Shown here: positions 53,106-62,527 of the stretch, in pieces
Layout of the letters: each line of letters begins with the position of its first letter
How positions within the stretch are numbered: the first letter of the stretch is position 1
Origin: Trueperella pyogenes
GTDB taxonomy: Bacteria; Actinomycetota; Actinomycetes; Actinomycetales; Actinomycetaceae
Reading direction: 5' to 3'
DNA: 64,000 bases
Assembly (NCBI RefSeq): GCF_001070855.1
Contig: NZ_JVLH01000014.1
Location: forward strand, 186,001 to 250,000
Program-made: the position numbers and the translations under genes
Notes under the pieces: generated by a model
Told to the model about the DNA's origin: nothing
Databases searched by the model: none
What the model saw: the letters and a program-made list of their open reading frames with translations, nothing else

Positions 53106-55637
53106 TCAATTCCTTTCTTGAGGTGTTGTGTGGTGAGTATGGGCTGACCTAATCAATTGCGGGTTAACCCAATCAATGTGTGCTTCTCGATCAGAATTCT
53201 GTCGTGTTTCGAGGCGGAGAATTTCCCCGCACAGATTCGGAAGAGAAATATCGAGTGGTTCTTTCGACTCGATATCTTTTTGGAGGAGCGGCTTGCCATC
53301 CACACTGATGTGGATTTGTGCCGATGTATTTGGTGTTTCGTCATCGATGCCAACCAGGCAGGTGAATGTGAATTCGTCCTGGCTTAGTGCGATTTCAACG
53401 AACGCGCGATCGCTAACGCCTAAACCGCAAGAGTATCCAACATTGTTGATCGTTAGTGGTGATCCATCATTTGGATCGCCTCCGCCATTGGACTGATCCC
53501 TTTCAACAGGTCCATTTGCGTTGGCGCATCCAAAGAATGTCGTCTTGTGAAGATTTGTGAGGCTGCCGTGTGGGAGAAGGACCTTGATATGTCGAATTCT
53601 TCTATCTGTTAAGTGGTTTCCTTGAATAAAAGTCATGGTGTATAAATCACCTGGAATACCGTTTTCAGGTGCTTGGAGGGTCACTTCTGTTTCTGACCGT
53701 GCAGTGATCTCCCAGCCGGGAGCGGGACGGCAGATTTCTTCGGATTCGCAGGGAAGCGTAACTTTACCGCTGTAATCTGCTTGTGCTAGGCCGGGATGCA
53801 CTGAAGTGGGGCTTAAAGGATGAGATACCTCTGGTGGAATGCCATGCAAACTATTCTTTTCAAGGTCTACAACGATGATGAAACCGCCGTCTCTGGGAAC
53901 ATTAATAAAGGTGTCTTCTCGGATTTGAGAGAGGGACTTGACAACTAGCGATGACTTCCCCTGATCTTTTGAGGAGCCAGAATCGCGCACTAACGTTAGC
54001 TCTGCACTTCGAAAGTCGTGATCTGTTTGGATGATTTTCGACAGATTTAGGGGGACGCGTGAATCATTTTGACCGTTGATGCAAGCGACAAACCACTTAG
54101 AGCCAGTACGACGTGCGATGAGAGCGTATGAGTCAGGCGTCCCACCCAAAAGCTTGGTCTCATCCCAAGTGTCTGGAAGACTCTTCAGTAATTCCTGTGC
54201 AACTGGGTGGGAGCGGTAAGAATCTGGGGAATCGGCGAAGTGCGTGATACCGCATTCAAAAGCGATCGAGAGTGCAAGTTCATGTGCATTGCTGGTTGTG
54301 CGCTTAGGGGCACTGAAAGTCACTGGCGTGTAGTCCATTGATCCTATGACGTTGCGAGTGAAAACCTGGCAAACGTTGTGGAGTGAACTGAGCGGCTCCT
54401 TATAAAAAACGTAGTATTCTGCCCCGCGAATTGCCTCGTATCCGATCACCTGAGGATAAGTGCGTGCCCATCCTCGCGGAATTACACTCCCGTGAAAGTT
54501 GACCATCAGTCCTAAACGAGCGGTTTCAGACAAAATTGACTCATACCATTGATAGCGCTCGCGGCTCTCGGACTCCATGAAATCGATTTTTACTCCGCAG
54601 ACTCCCCACGAATGCCAGAGGGCAAGCTTCTTTATATTCTCGGGGCCGTCAAGGTCATTCCATGCACTCCATAAGTGAACGCATACATTTCGTTGAGAAG
54701 CGTATGCGACGAGCTCCGGAACCCAGGCCGCATCCCAGCCACAATCGACAAGAACATGATGCCACCCTTGCTCGTAAGCAAAGTCGACGAAGCTTTTCTG
54801 GGTTTCAAGGTATGCCCCGGAGTATTGGCTTGACCACCAAGACCATGCCGCGTGGCCGGGTAAAACGTATGAGATTGGGTCTGGTTCTGTGTCCTTTGCA
54901 ATGTGCGCGCGAGCTAAATCGTCAACAAGAGTGGATTCAACGATTGAAGTGAGTGAACCAACGATAAGTACTCGCCAAGGTGATGTGAAGTGGCTGTCGG
55001 CTGAAATCTGTTCATCGGCGAGGGTGAAAGTGAAGTAGCCGTCTGTCCACACAAGGTGTGCCCCGCAATTGCTGCCATCGATATCGGACTCGCTGATGAG
55101 GTAGTTTTCTTCTGCATCGGAGTAGATCAGTGTCGGTAAGCCGTAGGCTCCGCGCGGTAAGTCTGCAGCCGTATGGACTATTCGTGCTTCCTCATACCAG
55201 GTGGTGTAGGGGAGCGTACAGACCTTAGCGGCTGTTGGGCAGTGAATCTGCGTATTTTCTTTCAGAATTTTGAATGGGGTTGATGAGGGCAGGTCGTAGC
55301 GAAAGGCTAGTCCATCGGTGCATTCTCGGAGATAGAGATTCCATTCGATTCCGTTCTCTTCGAAGAATAAGCAGTGTTCCAGATGCCGAACATAACGAGT
55401 GCCTGTTTTCTTGCCGAATAGAGCCGTGTACTGCTCATCAACTTCTCGCGACGTAGTTTTAATCAAAGAAGGGGCGAGGCCGATCGTCCCTGTGTTTGTC
55501 GTCAGTCCGAAAGTGATCTCGGTCTGTGTGCGTGCAGAATCCGGGAACAATCGTAGGCGTAGCCGAGTATCGCATGAGAGTTCCCAACGATCGGTCTGAA
55601 TTAACCGTTGGGATTGTGTGAGGGAGCTGCTGCCCAT
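53106..55637 (-). CDS. GH97 family glycosidase with C-terminal NPCBM domain
   Basis: 843 residues from the ATG at 55637 (GAGGTC upstream). N-terminal beta-sandwich (about 10-260), TIM barrel with VDCGWDAAWVPELVAYA, HLWSAWNDLDGPENIKKL, GVKIDFMESESRERYQW (Asp352), NFHGSVIPRGWARTYPQ and GYEAIRGAEYYVF, which is the GH97 core. The C-terminal 140 residues (KTTFFGCANANGPVERDQ to LRLETRQNSD) are an NPCBM-type carbohydrate module. The Asp in KIDFM fits the retaining (alpha-galactosidase-like) branch, but that is not certain. No signal peptide is seen, so it is intracellular. First gene of the leftward operon. Confidence 0.88.
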   Translation of the reverse strand: MGSSSLTQSQRLIQTDRWELSCDTRLRLRLFPDSARTQTEITFGLTTNTGTIGLAPSLIKTTSREVDEQYTALFGKKTGTRYVRHLEHCLFFEENGIEWNLYLRECTDGLAFRYDLPSSTPFKILKENTQIHCPTAAKVCTLPYTTWYEEARIVHTAADLPRGAYGLPTLIYSDAEENYLISESDIDGSNCGAHLVWTDGYFTFTLADEQISADSHFTSPWRVLIVGSLTSIVESTLVDDLARAHIAKDTEPDPISYVLPGHAAWSWWSSQYSGAYLETQKSFVDFAYEQGWHHVLVDCGWDAAWVPELVAYASQRNVCVHLWSAWNDLDGPENIKKLALWHSWGVCGVKIDFMESESRERYQWYESILSETARLGLMVNFHGSVIPRGWARTYPQVIGYEAIRGAEYYVFYKEPLSSLHNVCQVFTRNVIGSMDYTPVTFSAPKRTTSNAHELALSIAFECGITHFADSPDSYRSHPVAQELLKSLPDTWDETKLLGGTPDSYALIARRTGSKWFVACINGQNDSRVPLNLSKIIQTDHDFRSAELTLVRDSGSSKDQGKSSLVVKSLSQIREDTFINVPRDGGFIIVVDLEKNSLHGIPPEVSHPLSPTSVHPGLAQADYSGKVTLPCESEEICRPAPGWEITARSETEVTLQAPENGIPGDLYTMTFIQGNHLTDRRIRHIKVLLPHGSLTNLHKTTFFGCANANGPVERDQSNGGGDPNDGSPLTINNVGYSCGLGVSDRAFVEIALSQDEFTFTCLVGIDDETPNTSAQIHISVDGKPLLQKDIESKEPLDISLPNLCGEILRLETRQNSDREAHIDWVNPQLIRSAHTHHTTPQERN

Positions 55638-55675
55638 GGTGACCTCGAAATTAACGTTGAAGCATCTTTGCTGTG

Positions 55676-55714
55676 TTGACACGAAAGAGTAACGGTATTA
55701 ATTTACGGTGTCAA
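55676..55714. promoter_or_regulatory. Overlapping face-to-face promoters of the GH97 and GH36 genes
   Basis: Plus: TTGACA 55676-55681, 17 bases, TAATTT 55699-55704, toward GH36. Minus: TTGACA 55714-55709, 17 bases, TACTCT 55691-55686, toward GH97. The two -35 boxes extend to the inverted repeat TTGACAC/GTGTCAA, 25 bases apart. Each promoter runs through the -35 of the other, so only one polymerase could bind at a time. Confidence 0.78.
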
Positions 55715-55735
55715 GAATGGTTTTGGAGATGCGCT

Positions 55736-57934
55736 ATGAAAGCTCAATCAGTCGGATACCAGGTACATTGCATTCATTCTGATCATGTCAGTTTTGCCAT
55801 CGCTTTTGCGAAGGATGTTGCCCCGTACGTTGTCCACTGGGGAAGACGCGTCAGTGACGCCCAGGTTCAGCAGATCGCTGATACCAGTATTGCTTCGGTA
55901 ATGAATAGTTCGTTCGATAGTCCGCGTACGAGGGGACTGCTGGACACCGTCTTTCAGGGAAACTCTGGAACTCCAGCAATTCAATGGTGTACTGAAGAAG
56001 GGAAGGTTTTTCCTTTCTTCATGGAACAGATAGCAACGGATTCCAGAACGATCACGATTGTCTACCGTGCGCGTCAATCTGTCAGCAAACGCGATGATGC
56101 GAGTGAAGTAGTTGCGGAGGTTACCCAGAATTTCGAGCTACATGATTCCGGGGTTCTTTCCGTAAAATCCAGTGTTCGAAACACAAGCAGGGGTGGGCAT
56201 AAGCTTTTTGTCTCCGCTCTCAGTTGTTTGCTTCCAGTACCTCACCGGGCGCAAGAGTTGGTTGATTGCAGTGGAAAATGGGCGAACGAACGCGAACTTC
56301 AGCGTCAGCAGCTTCGGAATGGAGCCTGGAGAAGGGGCGCCTTTCGAGGAAAGCCAGGCCATGATTCCCCTTACTTGACGGTACTTGGAACACGGGGATT
56401 CTCATTTAGGAGTGGTGAAGTATGGGGATGTCACATTGCTTGGAGTGGGAATTGTGAGGTTGTGGCCGAACGGCTCCCTGAAGGGTGCGGTGTGCATTCG
56501 GGTGTCTTGGGTGGAGGAGAGCTTCTACAAGATGGAGAAGTTATTCTCTCTTCCGGTGAGGAATACGAATCTCCGATGGCTCTCTTCATGTGGAGCGATC
56601 ACGGACTTGATGGGCTTTCGAAGTGCGTCCACACTTACGTTCGGAGCTGGAATTCACTTGGGAAGAAACCGCGTCCCGTTTCTCTAAATACCTGGGAGGC
56701 TGTCTACTTTCAGCATGACGAGGAACGGCTAATTAACCTTGCACGTTCCGCTGCTTCCATCGGCCTTGAGCGGTTTGTGCTTGATGATGGCTGGTTTCTA
56801 GGGAGACGTGATGATCAAGCAGGACTAGGCGATTGGTTTGTTGATCCTGAAGTGTGGCCGAACGGGCTTACTAAGTTATCAAATTGCGTGCACGAACTGG
56901 GGATGGAATTTGGGCTTTGGTTCGAGCCTGAAATGGTCAATTTAAATTCTGATTTCGCCCGGCAGCATCCAGATTGGATTCTTGGCGAGTTGAGCAATTT
57001 AAGTTGGAGACACCAATTTGTTGTTGATTTATCGCGTGAAGAAGTGAGCTCATATCTAGAAGAACGCATTTGCGCGCTCGTCGAGGAGTATAGAGTCGAC
57101 TACATCAAATGGGATCACAATCGTGATTTATTTGCTGCAATCTCGCCCTCCTCAGGCCGTGTGAGTGTTCACCAACAGACCATTGCGCTTTATGAGCTCC
57201 TCCAGCGCATACGTTCGCGCTTCCCTGCCCTTGAAATCGAGAGTTGTGCGAGCGGAGGTGGACGTATTGATCTTGGAATTCTGCGCTATGCAGATAGAGT
57301 CTGGGCATCAGACTGTATCGATCCTCTTGAGCGAGTGCGGATTCAGCAAAGCACTGAGTTACTAGTCCCCCCGGAATTCATTGGGATGCATGTTGGCGAT
57401 CGAATTGCCCATACGACCCATCGAACGACCGATCTGGCAACCAGAATGGCCGCTGCGCTTTTCGGCCATGCAGGGATTGAATGGGATTTGTTATCCTGCT
57501 CGTCCGAAGAACTAGACGAACTCCGTAAATGGGTTGAAATCTACAAGGCATATCGTCATCGCTTACATTCGGGAATTACGATTAATGCTGATTTCGTCCC
57601 AGAGGGATGCATCTTACGAGGAATAGTTGCAGAGGACTCTGGATGGAGTCTGTTTGCTTTTGCTCGTCTCCAGACAAGTAGCGAAGGATACACGCCAAGA
57701 GTTATTTTTCCGGGGTTAGCTCCAGACCGTTGTTATAGCATTCGTGCGCTCGGCGGCAGTTTTACTCCCTCTCTGCACCAAATCAGTGGGCCGAGATGGT
57801 TGGACGAGGATAGTCGAGACCCTCTTGTCTTCGACGGTGAGCTACTGGTCTCTGAAGGACTCCCACTCCCATACCTGAACCCTGGGCAGATCCTGCTTAT
57901 AGAACTCGAATCTCTTTCTCAATCACACAGGTGA
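55736..57934 (+). CDS. Alpha-galactosidase, GH36 family
   Basis: 732 residues from the ATG at 55736 (GGAG upstream). N-terminal beta domain, then a TIM barrel with FVLDDGWFLGRRDD, MEFGLWFEPEMVN, YIKWDHNRDL (nucleophile Asp460), ESCASGGGRIDLGIL and VWASDCIDPLERV (acid/base Asp in SDxxD). No signal peptide: intracellular hydrolysis of raffinose- or melibiose-type sugars. Divergent from the transporter operon and expected to share its ROK regulator. It reads more AT-rich than its chromosomal neighbours. Confidence 0.94.
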   Translation: MKAQSVGYQVHCIHSDHVSFAIAFAKDVAPYVVHWGRRVSDAQVQQIADTSIASVMNSSFDSPRTRGLLDTVFQGNSGTPAIQWCTEEGKVFPFFMEQIATDSRTITIVYRARQSVSKRDDASEVVAEVTQNFELHDSGVLSVKSSVRNTSRGGHKLFVSALSCLLPVPHRAQELVDCSGKWANERELQRQQLRNGAWRRGAFRGKPGHDSPYLTVLGTRGFSFRSGEVWGCHIAWSGNCEVVAERLPEGCGVHSGVLGGGELLQDGEVILSSGEEYESPMALFMWSDHGLDGLSKCVHTYVRSWNSLGKKPRPVSLNTWEAVYFQHDEERLINLARSAASIGLERFVLDDGWFLGRRDDQAGLGDWFVDPEVWPNGLTKLSNCVHELGMEFGLWFEPEMVNLNSDFARQHPDWILGELSNLSWRHQFVVDLSREEVSSYLEERICALVEEYRVDYIKWDHNRDLFAAISPSSGRVSVHQQTIALYELLQRIRSRFPALEIESCASGGGRIDLGILRYADRVWASDCIDPLERVRIQQSTELLVPPEFIGMHVGDRIAHTTHRTTDLATRMAAALFGHAGIEWDLLSCSSEELDELRKWVEIYKAYRHRLHSGITINADFVPEGCILRGIVAEDSGWSLFAFARLQTSSEGYTPRVIFPGLAPDRCYSIRALGGSFTPSLHQISGPRWLDEDSRDPLVFDGELLVSEGLPLPYLNPGQILLIELESLSQSHR

Positions 57935-57990
57935 CTAGCTGGGTTATAAAGTATTTCCTCTCGGCAGCCTAGGGAGGTTTACAGAGAGGA

Positions 57991-58022
57991 AACTGGGGCG
58001 CCTCCGAAGAGACGCCCCAGTT
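57991..58022. terminator. Shared terminator of GH36 gene and dps
   Basis: Inverted repeat 57991-58004 with 58009-58022 (one mismatch), CGAA loop. It lies between the two convergent genes. Confidence 0.8.
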
Positions 58023-58040
58023 GAAGTCAGATTCAACTAA

Positions 58041-58496
58041 TCAGTTGAGATCCTTGGTTGCTGCGCGCAGCATCCAGGCCTGCTTCTCCAGGCCGGTTGC
58101 AATGCCGATCAGCAGATCGTTGGACAGGTGATCGTGCTCGTCAACGGGATCAAGGGTTGCCTTGATGCGCTCGGAGGTCGCCAGAAGGTGCTCTTCGTAC
58201 TGGCGAGCAGTCTTATCGGTGGGCAGGAAGCCGGGATCCAGCGGGTCAACCAGCGAGGTCGCTGCAACGGTCGCTGCGCGCGCATCGGGTGAAACCTCAA
58301 TGGCGGCCATACGCTCAGCAACATCATCAGCGGCAAGGCGAACCTGGTCGATGATTTCATCCAGGTGCAGGTGGAGCGAACGGAAGCCGGGGCCTTCGAT
58401 GTTCCAGTGCGCCTGCTTGCCCTGAAGCGACAGAGCGGTCAGATCAACAAGAGCCTGCTGCAAAGCTGCTGCAACAACGGGGTGTGCTTGAGTCAT
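58041..58496 (-). CDS. dps: Dps-type ferritin-like DNA protection protein
   Basis: 151 residues. Dps signature KQAHWNIEGPGFRSLHLHLD followed by EIID supplies the inter-subunit ferroxidase ligands (His, Asp, Glu). Dodecamer that oxidises and stores Fe2+ with H2O2 and may bind DNA. It lacks a long basic tail, so DNA binding is uncertain. Single gene. Confidence 0.93.
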   Translation of the reverse strand: MTQAHPVVAAALQQALVDLTALSLQGKQAHWNIEGPGFRSLHLHLDEIIDQVRLAADDVAERMAAIEVSPDARAATVAATSLVDPLDPGFLPTDKTARQYEEHLLATSERIKATLDPVDEHDHLSNDLLIGIATGLEKQAWMLRAATKDLN

Positions 58497-58675
58497 ATTG
58501 TTCTCCTAAAACCTATCTAAACGTGCGCCCCGTAATAGGACGCACCATTGCTATCACTTCTAACAACTCCATTTTTGGCGATCACATTCCCTTTTGCACC
58601 ATAAGGTGAAATATCCGACAAGGGTTGTGACACGACGTTGATAAAGTGTTCAGAAGTACTGAAAAATCGTGGAAT

Positions 58676-60676
58676 TTACTTAAACAGTGTTCCCAAAATC
58701 GAACGTGTCAGCGAGCGTGCTGCAGTCGTTCCAACGGACTTGACCGTCGACTCAATCACGCGCTGTGTAGCGCGTGCACGACGCTCCTCAGCCTTTTCGG
58801 CCTCGCGACGCTTACGCTCTTCGGCCTTCTCGACCTCGCGCTGCAAGCGCTCAAGTTCCTTCTGGCGTGCTGCCTCTTCCTTCGCTGCCAGCTTCTCGGC
58901 TTCCTTCTGTGCCTTCGCTTCTTCAAGCTGGCGTTGGGCCTCGGCGGCCCTTTCCTCTGCGGCCTTAGCGGCATCTGCAAGGCGGGCTTGCATCAATTCG
59001 AATGCTGATTCGTTATCGACCGCGTCACGGTAACGCGACAGGAGCGGCGAGGAATTGATGATTGAAGAGACAACACCGGGATCAGCCGGGCCCATGACAG
59101 CGGCAGGTGCGTCCAGCATGGTCGGAGCAACTGGGGTCGGGCGTCCCTTCTCATCCAGAACCGTCACGACAGCCTGACCGGTACCCAGCGAAGTCAACAC
59201 CTCAGTCAGATCCAGGGGAGAAGTCGGGAAGGTCGAAACTGCCTTCTTGAGGTTTGCTGCATCGTTTGGAGTATGCGCGCGCAGTGCGTGCTGAACGCGT
59301 GAACCAAGCTGAGCCAGAACCTCGTCGGGAACATCGGTGGGGGACTGTGTAACAAAGACAATTCCCACGCCCTTGGAACGAATCAGACGCACTGTCTGCA
59401 CGACTGCCTGGAGGAACTGCTTCGAGGCATCGGTGAAGAGCAGGTGAGCCTCGTCAAAGAAGAAGACCAACTTCGGCTTATCGGGGTTGCCCACTTCCGG
59501 CAAAGTTTCGAAGAGCTCAGCCAAGAGCCACATGAGGAATGTCGAGAACAAAGCGCCCTGGCTGCCCAAGTCGGGTAGTTCCAGCGACGAAATGACGCCA
59601 CGACCGTCCATTGACACGCGCATAAGGTCAGCGATATTGAAGGCCGGCTCACCGAAGAATACATCGCCGCCCGATGCCTCCAGAGCAGCAAGCTCGCGCA
59701 AGATGACTCCTGCGGTCGCTGGTGAAACACCGCCGATTCCCTTGAGTTCTTCCTTGCCTTCATCATGGTTTGTCAGGTAGTCAATGACCGAGCGCAGGTC
59801 CTTGAGGTCAATCAGCGCGAGCTGCTGACCATCGGCCCAGTGGAAGATCAACTGAAGGGCTGAGGCCTGAGTGTCGTTCAAGCCCAGCACGCGCGAAAGC
59901 AGAAGAGGGCCAAATTCGGTGATGGTTGTGCGGATCGGCACGCCTTCGCCGCGGCCACCCAGAGTGAGCAGTTCCGTGGGGAATGCTTTGCCTTCCCAGT
60001 TCTGGCCAATGCTTGCGCAGCGTGCAAGGAGCTTTTCAGAAGAGGTACCCGCCTGAGCCAAGCCAGTGAGGTCACCCTTGATATCGGTGACAAAAACGGG
60101 GACTCCCGCTTCTGAGAGACGCTCGGCCATCAGCTGGAGGGTTCGCGTCTTACCGGTACCGGTTGCGCCGGCAACCAAGCAGTGACGGTTCATGAGCCCC
60201 AGCGGAATTCCGACAGGTGCACCGGGAACCGGAGTATCGCCATCCAAGAAAGCACCCAGTCGCATTGAAGGCGAGGTAAAGGAGTAGCCCGCGCGGACCT
60301 GCTCCGCGTAGCCCTGCAGTTCGCCTTCGCTTGCCGAGGCCTGGGCCGGCTCGGCGGGAGCGGCTTGCGCAGGTGCAGCGGGGGCAGCCGGCGCACTTTC
60401 CGCAGGCTCCGGGGTTTGGGTGGGAGCGGCTCCGGAAGGAGCTGCCTGCTCAGCCAAAGCGGTATCGAGGGCTGCCTGCGCGGCCTCGGCCTTTTCGGTC
60501 GCTGCGTCGGCAGCGGCGGCCTGGGACGCGGCCTCGTTCTGGTCGCCCTGGCCACCTTGAGCGGCAAGAGCAGCATCGAGAGCAGCTTGTGCAGCCTGAG
60601 CCTTTGCGGCAGCTGCTTCGGCGGCTGCCTGCGCGGCCTCGGCCTTCAGGCGTGCAATTTCAGCGGAATCGGTCAT
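58676..60676 (-). CDS. HerA-like helicase, DUF853 (YjgR) family
   Basis: 666 residues from the ATG at 60676 (GAGGAC upstream); a longer open frame to 60895 is not initiated. Walker A VAGATGTGKTRTLQLM about residue 190, DIKGDLTGLA, Walker B LVFFFDEAHLLF, and IVFVTQSPTDVPDEVLAQLG as the sensor. DUF853 proteins form HerA-like hexameric ATPases of unknown duty. Unusual here: the first 130 residues are Ala/Glu/Gln-rich coiled coil with a Pro-rich end, and the last 110 residues are a second highly charged coiled coil. No NurA-type nuclease gene nearby. Confidence 0.9.
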   Translation of the reverse strand: MTDSAEIARLKAEAAQAAAEAAAAKAQAAQAALDAALAAQGGQGDQNEAASQAAAADAATEKAEAAQAALDTALAEQAAPSGAAPTQTPEPAESAPAAPAAPAQAAPAEPAQASASEGELQGYAEQVRAGYSFTSPSMRLGAFLDGDTPVPGAPVGIPLGLMNRHCLVAGATGTGKTRTLQLMAERLSEAGVPVFVTDIKGDLTGLAQAGTSSEKLLARCASIGQNWEGKAFPTELLTLGGRGEGVPIRTTITEFGPLLLSRVLGLNDTQASALQLIFHWADGQQLALIDLKDLRSVIDYLTNHDEGKEELKGIGGVSPATAGVILRELAALEASGGDVFFGEPAFNIADLMRVSMDGRGVISSLELPDLGSQGALFSTFLMWLLAELFETLPEVGNPDKPKLVFFFDEAHLLFTDASKQFLQAVVQTVRLIRSKGVGIVFVTQSPTDVPDEVLAQLGSRVQHALRAHTPNDAANLKKAVSTFPTSPLDLTEVLTSLGTGQAVVTVLDEKGRPTPVAPTMLDAPAAVMGPADPGVVSSIINSSPLLSRYRDAVDNESAFELMQARLADAAKAAEERAAEAQRQLEEAKAQKEAEKLAAKEEAARQKELERLQREVEKAEERKRREAEKAEERRARATQRVIESTVKSVGTTAARSLTRSILGTLFK

Positions 60677-60711
60677 TGTGGGTCCTCGCAGTGTTGTGGT
60701 GGAAGTGGTCG

Positions 60712-61314
60712 TTAGGCATTCCAGTGCTGACGCAGCGCGTCGCACACGGCATTGTAGGTTGAGTGGTCTACGGTCGCTCCTTCGCGGCGAACATCGCCGG
60801 GGGCAACAATGAGTAGGCGGTCCAGGCGCACCTGACTGGGGCGGCCCTGCGGATCCCATGCGCCGGTTCCGATCGGGAACCAGTAGCGCCCCCAATGTGC
60901 CTCTTGCTCGGCATCTTTGCGGTGGTCCTTGGACGTCAACTGGGCAACAACAAGCCCCTGCTGCACTCGCGAAAGCACGACAACGGGACGATCCTTGCCC
61001 TGGGTTGGGTCCTCTTCATAGGACACCCACGTCCACACGACCTCGCCGGGATCGGCATCCCCATCGGGATTTGGTTCGTATTGGAATGGAGGGAGTCCGT
61101 GTTCGCGAACGTCCCACACATTGTTTCCCTTCCCCGAGGCCTGGGCGGCGGAGGAAGAAGTACGTGCGGTGTGTGAACTGCGTGAAGAAGAGGAAGAACT
61201 GGAGGAGGAGCGTGACGAGGAACGTTTGCGTCCCTTCGAGGAACCCATTTCCTCTTTCATACTTTGGCCTGCGGCCTGGATAAAGATCGCGAGAAGTCGC
61301 TTAATGAAGTCCAC
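60712..61314 (-). CDS. PemK/MazF-like protein with Ser-rich N-terminal extension
   Basis: 200 residues from GTG 61314 (GGAG upstream). The C-terminal 125 residues fit a PemK/MazF fold: GEVVWTWVSYEE, KDRPVVVLSRVQQGLVVAQL, TSKDHR and RLDRLLIVAPGDV. The N-terminal third begins with a short amphipathic or membrane-associated helix (MDFIKRLLAIFIQAAG) then a Ser/Arg-only tract. No antitoxin gene lies before or after, so it may be a stand-alone protein without toxin activity. It sits between a degenerate GH13-like gene and the HerA-like gene. Confidence 0.8.
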   Translation of the reverse strand: MDFIKRLLAIFIQAAGQSMKEEMGSSKGRKRSSSRSSSSSSSSSRSSHTARTSSSAAQASGKGNNVWDVREHGLPPFQYEPNPDGDADPGEVVWTWVSYEEDPTQGKDRPVVVLSRVQQGLVVAQLTSKDHRKDAEQEAHWGRYWFPIGTGAWDPQGRPSQVRLDRLLIVAPGDVRREGATVDHSTYNAVCDALRQHWNA

Positions 61315-61367
61315 GTGGTCTCCAGGTTTGATGGAACAATACCCTAAGTGTAAAGGGACGGAGGCGC

Positions 61368-62480
61368 TTATTCCGTGGCAAAAACGCGAGGTCGAACGCG
61401 TGCGGTTTCAAACCATGCGCATTGCCCGGGCGCAAGAGGGGTATCGCTGTTGAGCTGAGTGGGTAAAACCCCCGTCGAGACAAGCGGTCGGTGCTCTGAA
61501 GGCACAACGACAGTGGAGTCCGAGGCGTTGAAAACAACCAAAACTTGAGCGCTCATATGGACCAGGCAATCAGGTCCAGCCCAAGAGAGGCCTCGTACAT
61601 GAGCAAGGGATCCAGTTCCCATTCCGTGCTCAGCTCGGGTACGCAGCGCCTGCTGGATCAACAAGACAAAGGAATGAGAAATGGCGTCTCTTGGTGGCGA
61701 ATCAAAGTAAATGGCTCCAGGAAGGGCGAGCGCAAACAGAGTTCGCGCACGATGGAGCTCGCTATCCTCGTAAGGAAGTGCCGGCCATGCAGCCACGTGT
61801 CCCAAAGGATCACGGTTCATAAAAGTATTGGCGATGGCATCGCACAGCTGCGGGTTCTTCCACTCGATGTCGAGAAAAGTGTCATTGCGCAGGTGGTGGA
61901 ACCAGGACTCTTGAAGAATTTCCTTCAGATCTGCATCATCCATATGCGGCAGGCTGGAGGTGAGAATAGGCAGAGTATCAGTATTAGCAACCTCCGCCAT
62001 CACCAGGCGAAGTAGATGCATGAACTCTTGGCGCTCAGATGAATTCGGTCCGTAGTGTGTGAACGGCAAAGTCCCAAGATCGATACCGTCGGCTTCTGCA
62101 TCAACGCATGCCCGTACGCGGCCAAGCAGCGTTGTTACCGTTTCATCGCTGGAATAAGGCCCGTTGAAATCGTGCGTATTCCATTCAGTAGAGGCGGGAA
62201 GATGGACGATGATCTTGACTCCGACCCTATGGAAATGCCTGACAAGAGCAGCGAGTTCCGGATTGACGCCCCAGATCATTTGCGGAATCGGGGAAATGAG
62301 CAGAGCATCTACGCCTACTCGAGCGAACTGAATCGCTTCCTTGCTCAGCAGCTGAGCAAGCTCATGATCAACGCGCTGGGGGATACGGCAAATTGCAGGT
62401 GAATACCACCAAGGGTGTGTGCCTTTCCGGGCAGCATGAACCAACGTCGTTACTACCTGGGTCCCCTTTGTTGCACTCAC
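61368..62480 (-). CDS. Degenerate GH13 (alpha-amylase-like) barrel protein
   Basis: 370 residues from GTG 62480. Shares the GH13 order: HPWWYSPAICRI with RVGVDALLISPI, then VKIIVHLPASTEWNTHDF, ADGIDLGTLPF, PLPYEDSELHRARTLFALAL with PGAIYF, and a C-terminal beta domain. In active GH13 enzymes these carry GFRxDA, the catalytic Glu and NHD; here the Arg of GFRxD is replaced and the NHD is missing (LPYED), so it is probably catalytically inactive. AAGAAT lies six bases before the GTG, compatible with a leaderless transcript, divergent from dgt. Confidence 0.7.
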   Translation of the reverse strand: MSATKGTQVVTTLVHAARKGTHPWWYSPAICRIPQRVDHELAQLLSKEAIQFARVGVDALLISPIPQMIWGVNPELAALVRHFHRVGVKIIVHLPASTEWNTHDFNGPYSSDETVTTLLGRVRACVDAEADGIDLGTLPFTHYGPNSSERQEFMHLLRLVMAEVANTDTLPILTSSLPHMDDADLKEILQESWFHHLRNDTFLDIEWKNPQLCDAIANTFMNRDPLGHVAAWPALPYEDSELHRARTLFALALPGAIYFDSPPRDAISHSFVLLIQQALRTRAEHGMGTGSLAHVRGLSWAGPDCLVHMSAQVLVVFNASDSTVVVPSEHRPLVSTGVLPTQLNSDTPLAPGQCAWFETARVRPRVFATE

Positions 62481-62527
62481 AGCACTATTCTTGCAGTTTT
62501 AGGCATCGAAAGGGTAGTTGAAGCAGT

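Noticed and set aside
61368-62480. Trehalose synthase or maltase
   Set aside because: Catalytic GFRxD and NHD motifs are missing, so no enzyme name is given.
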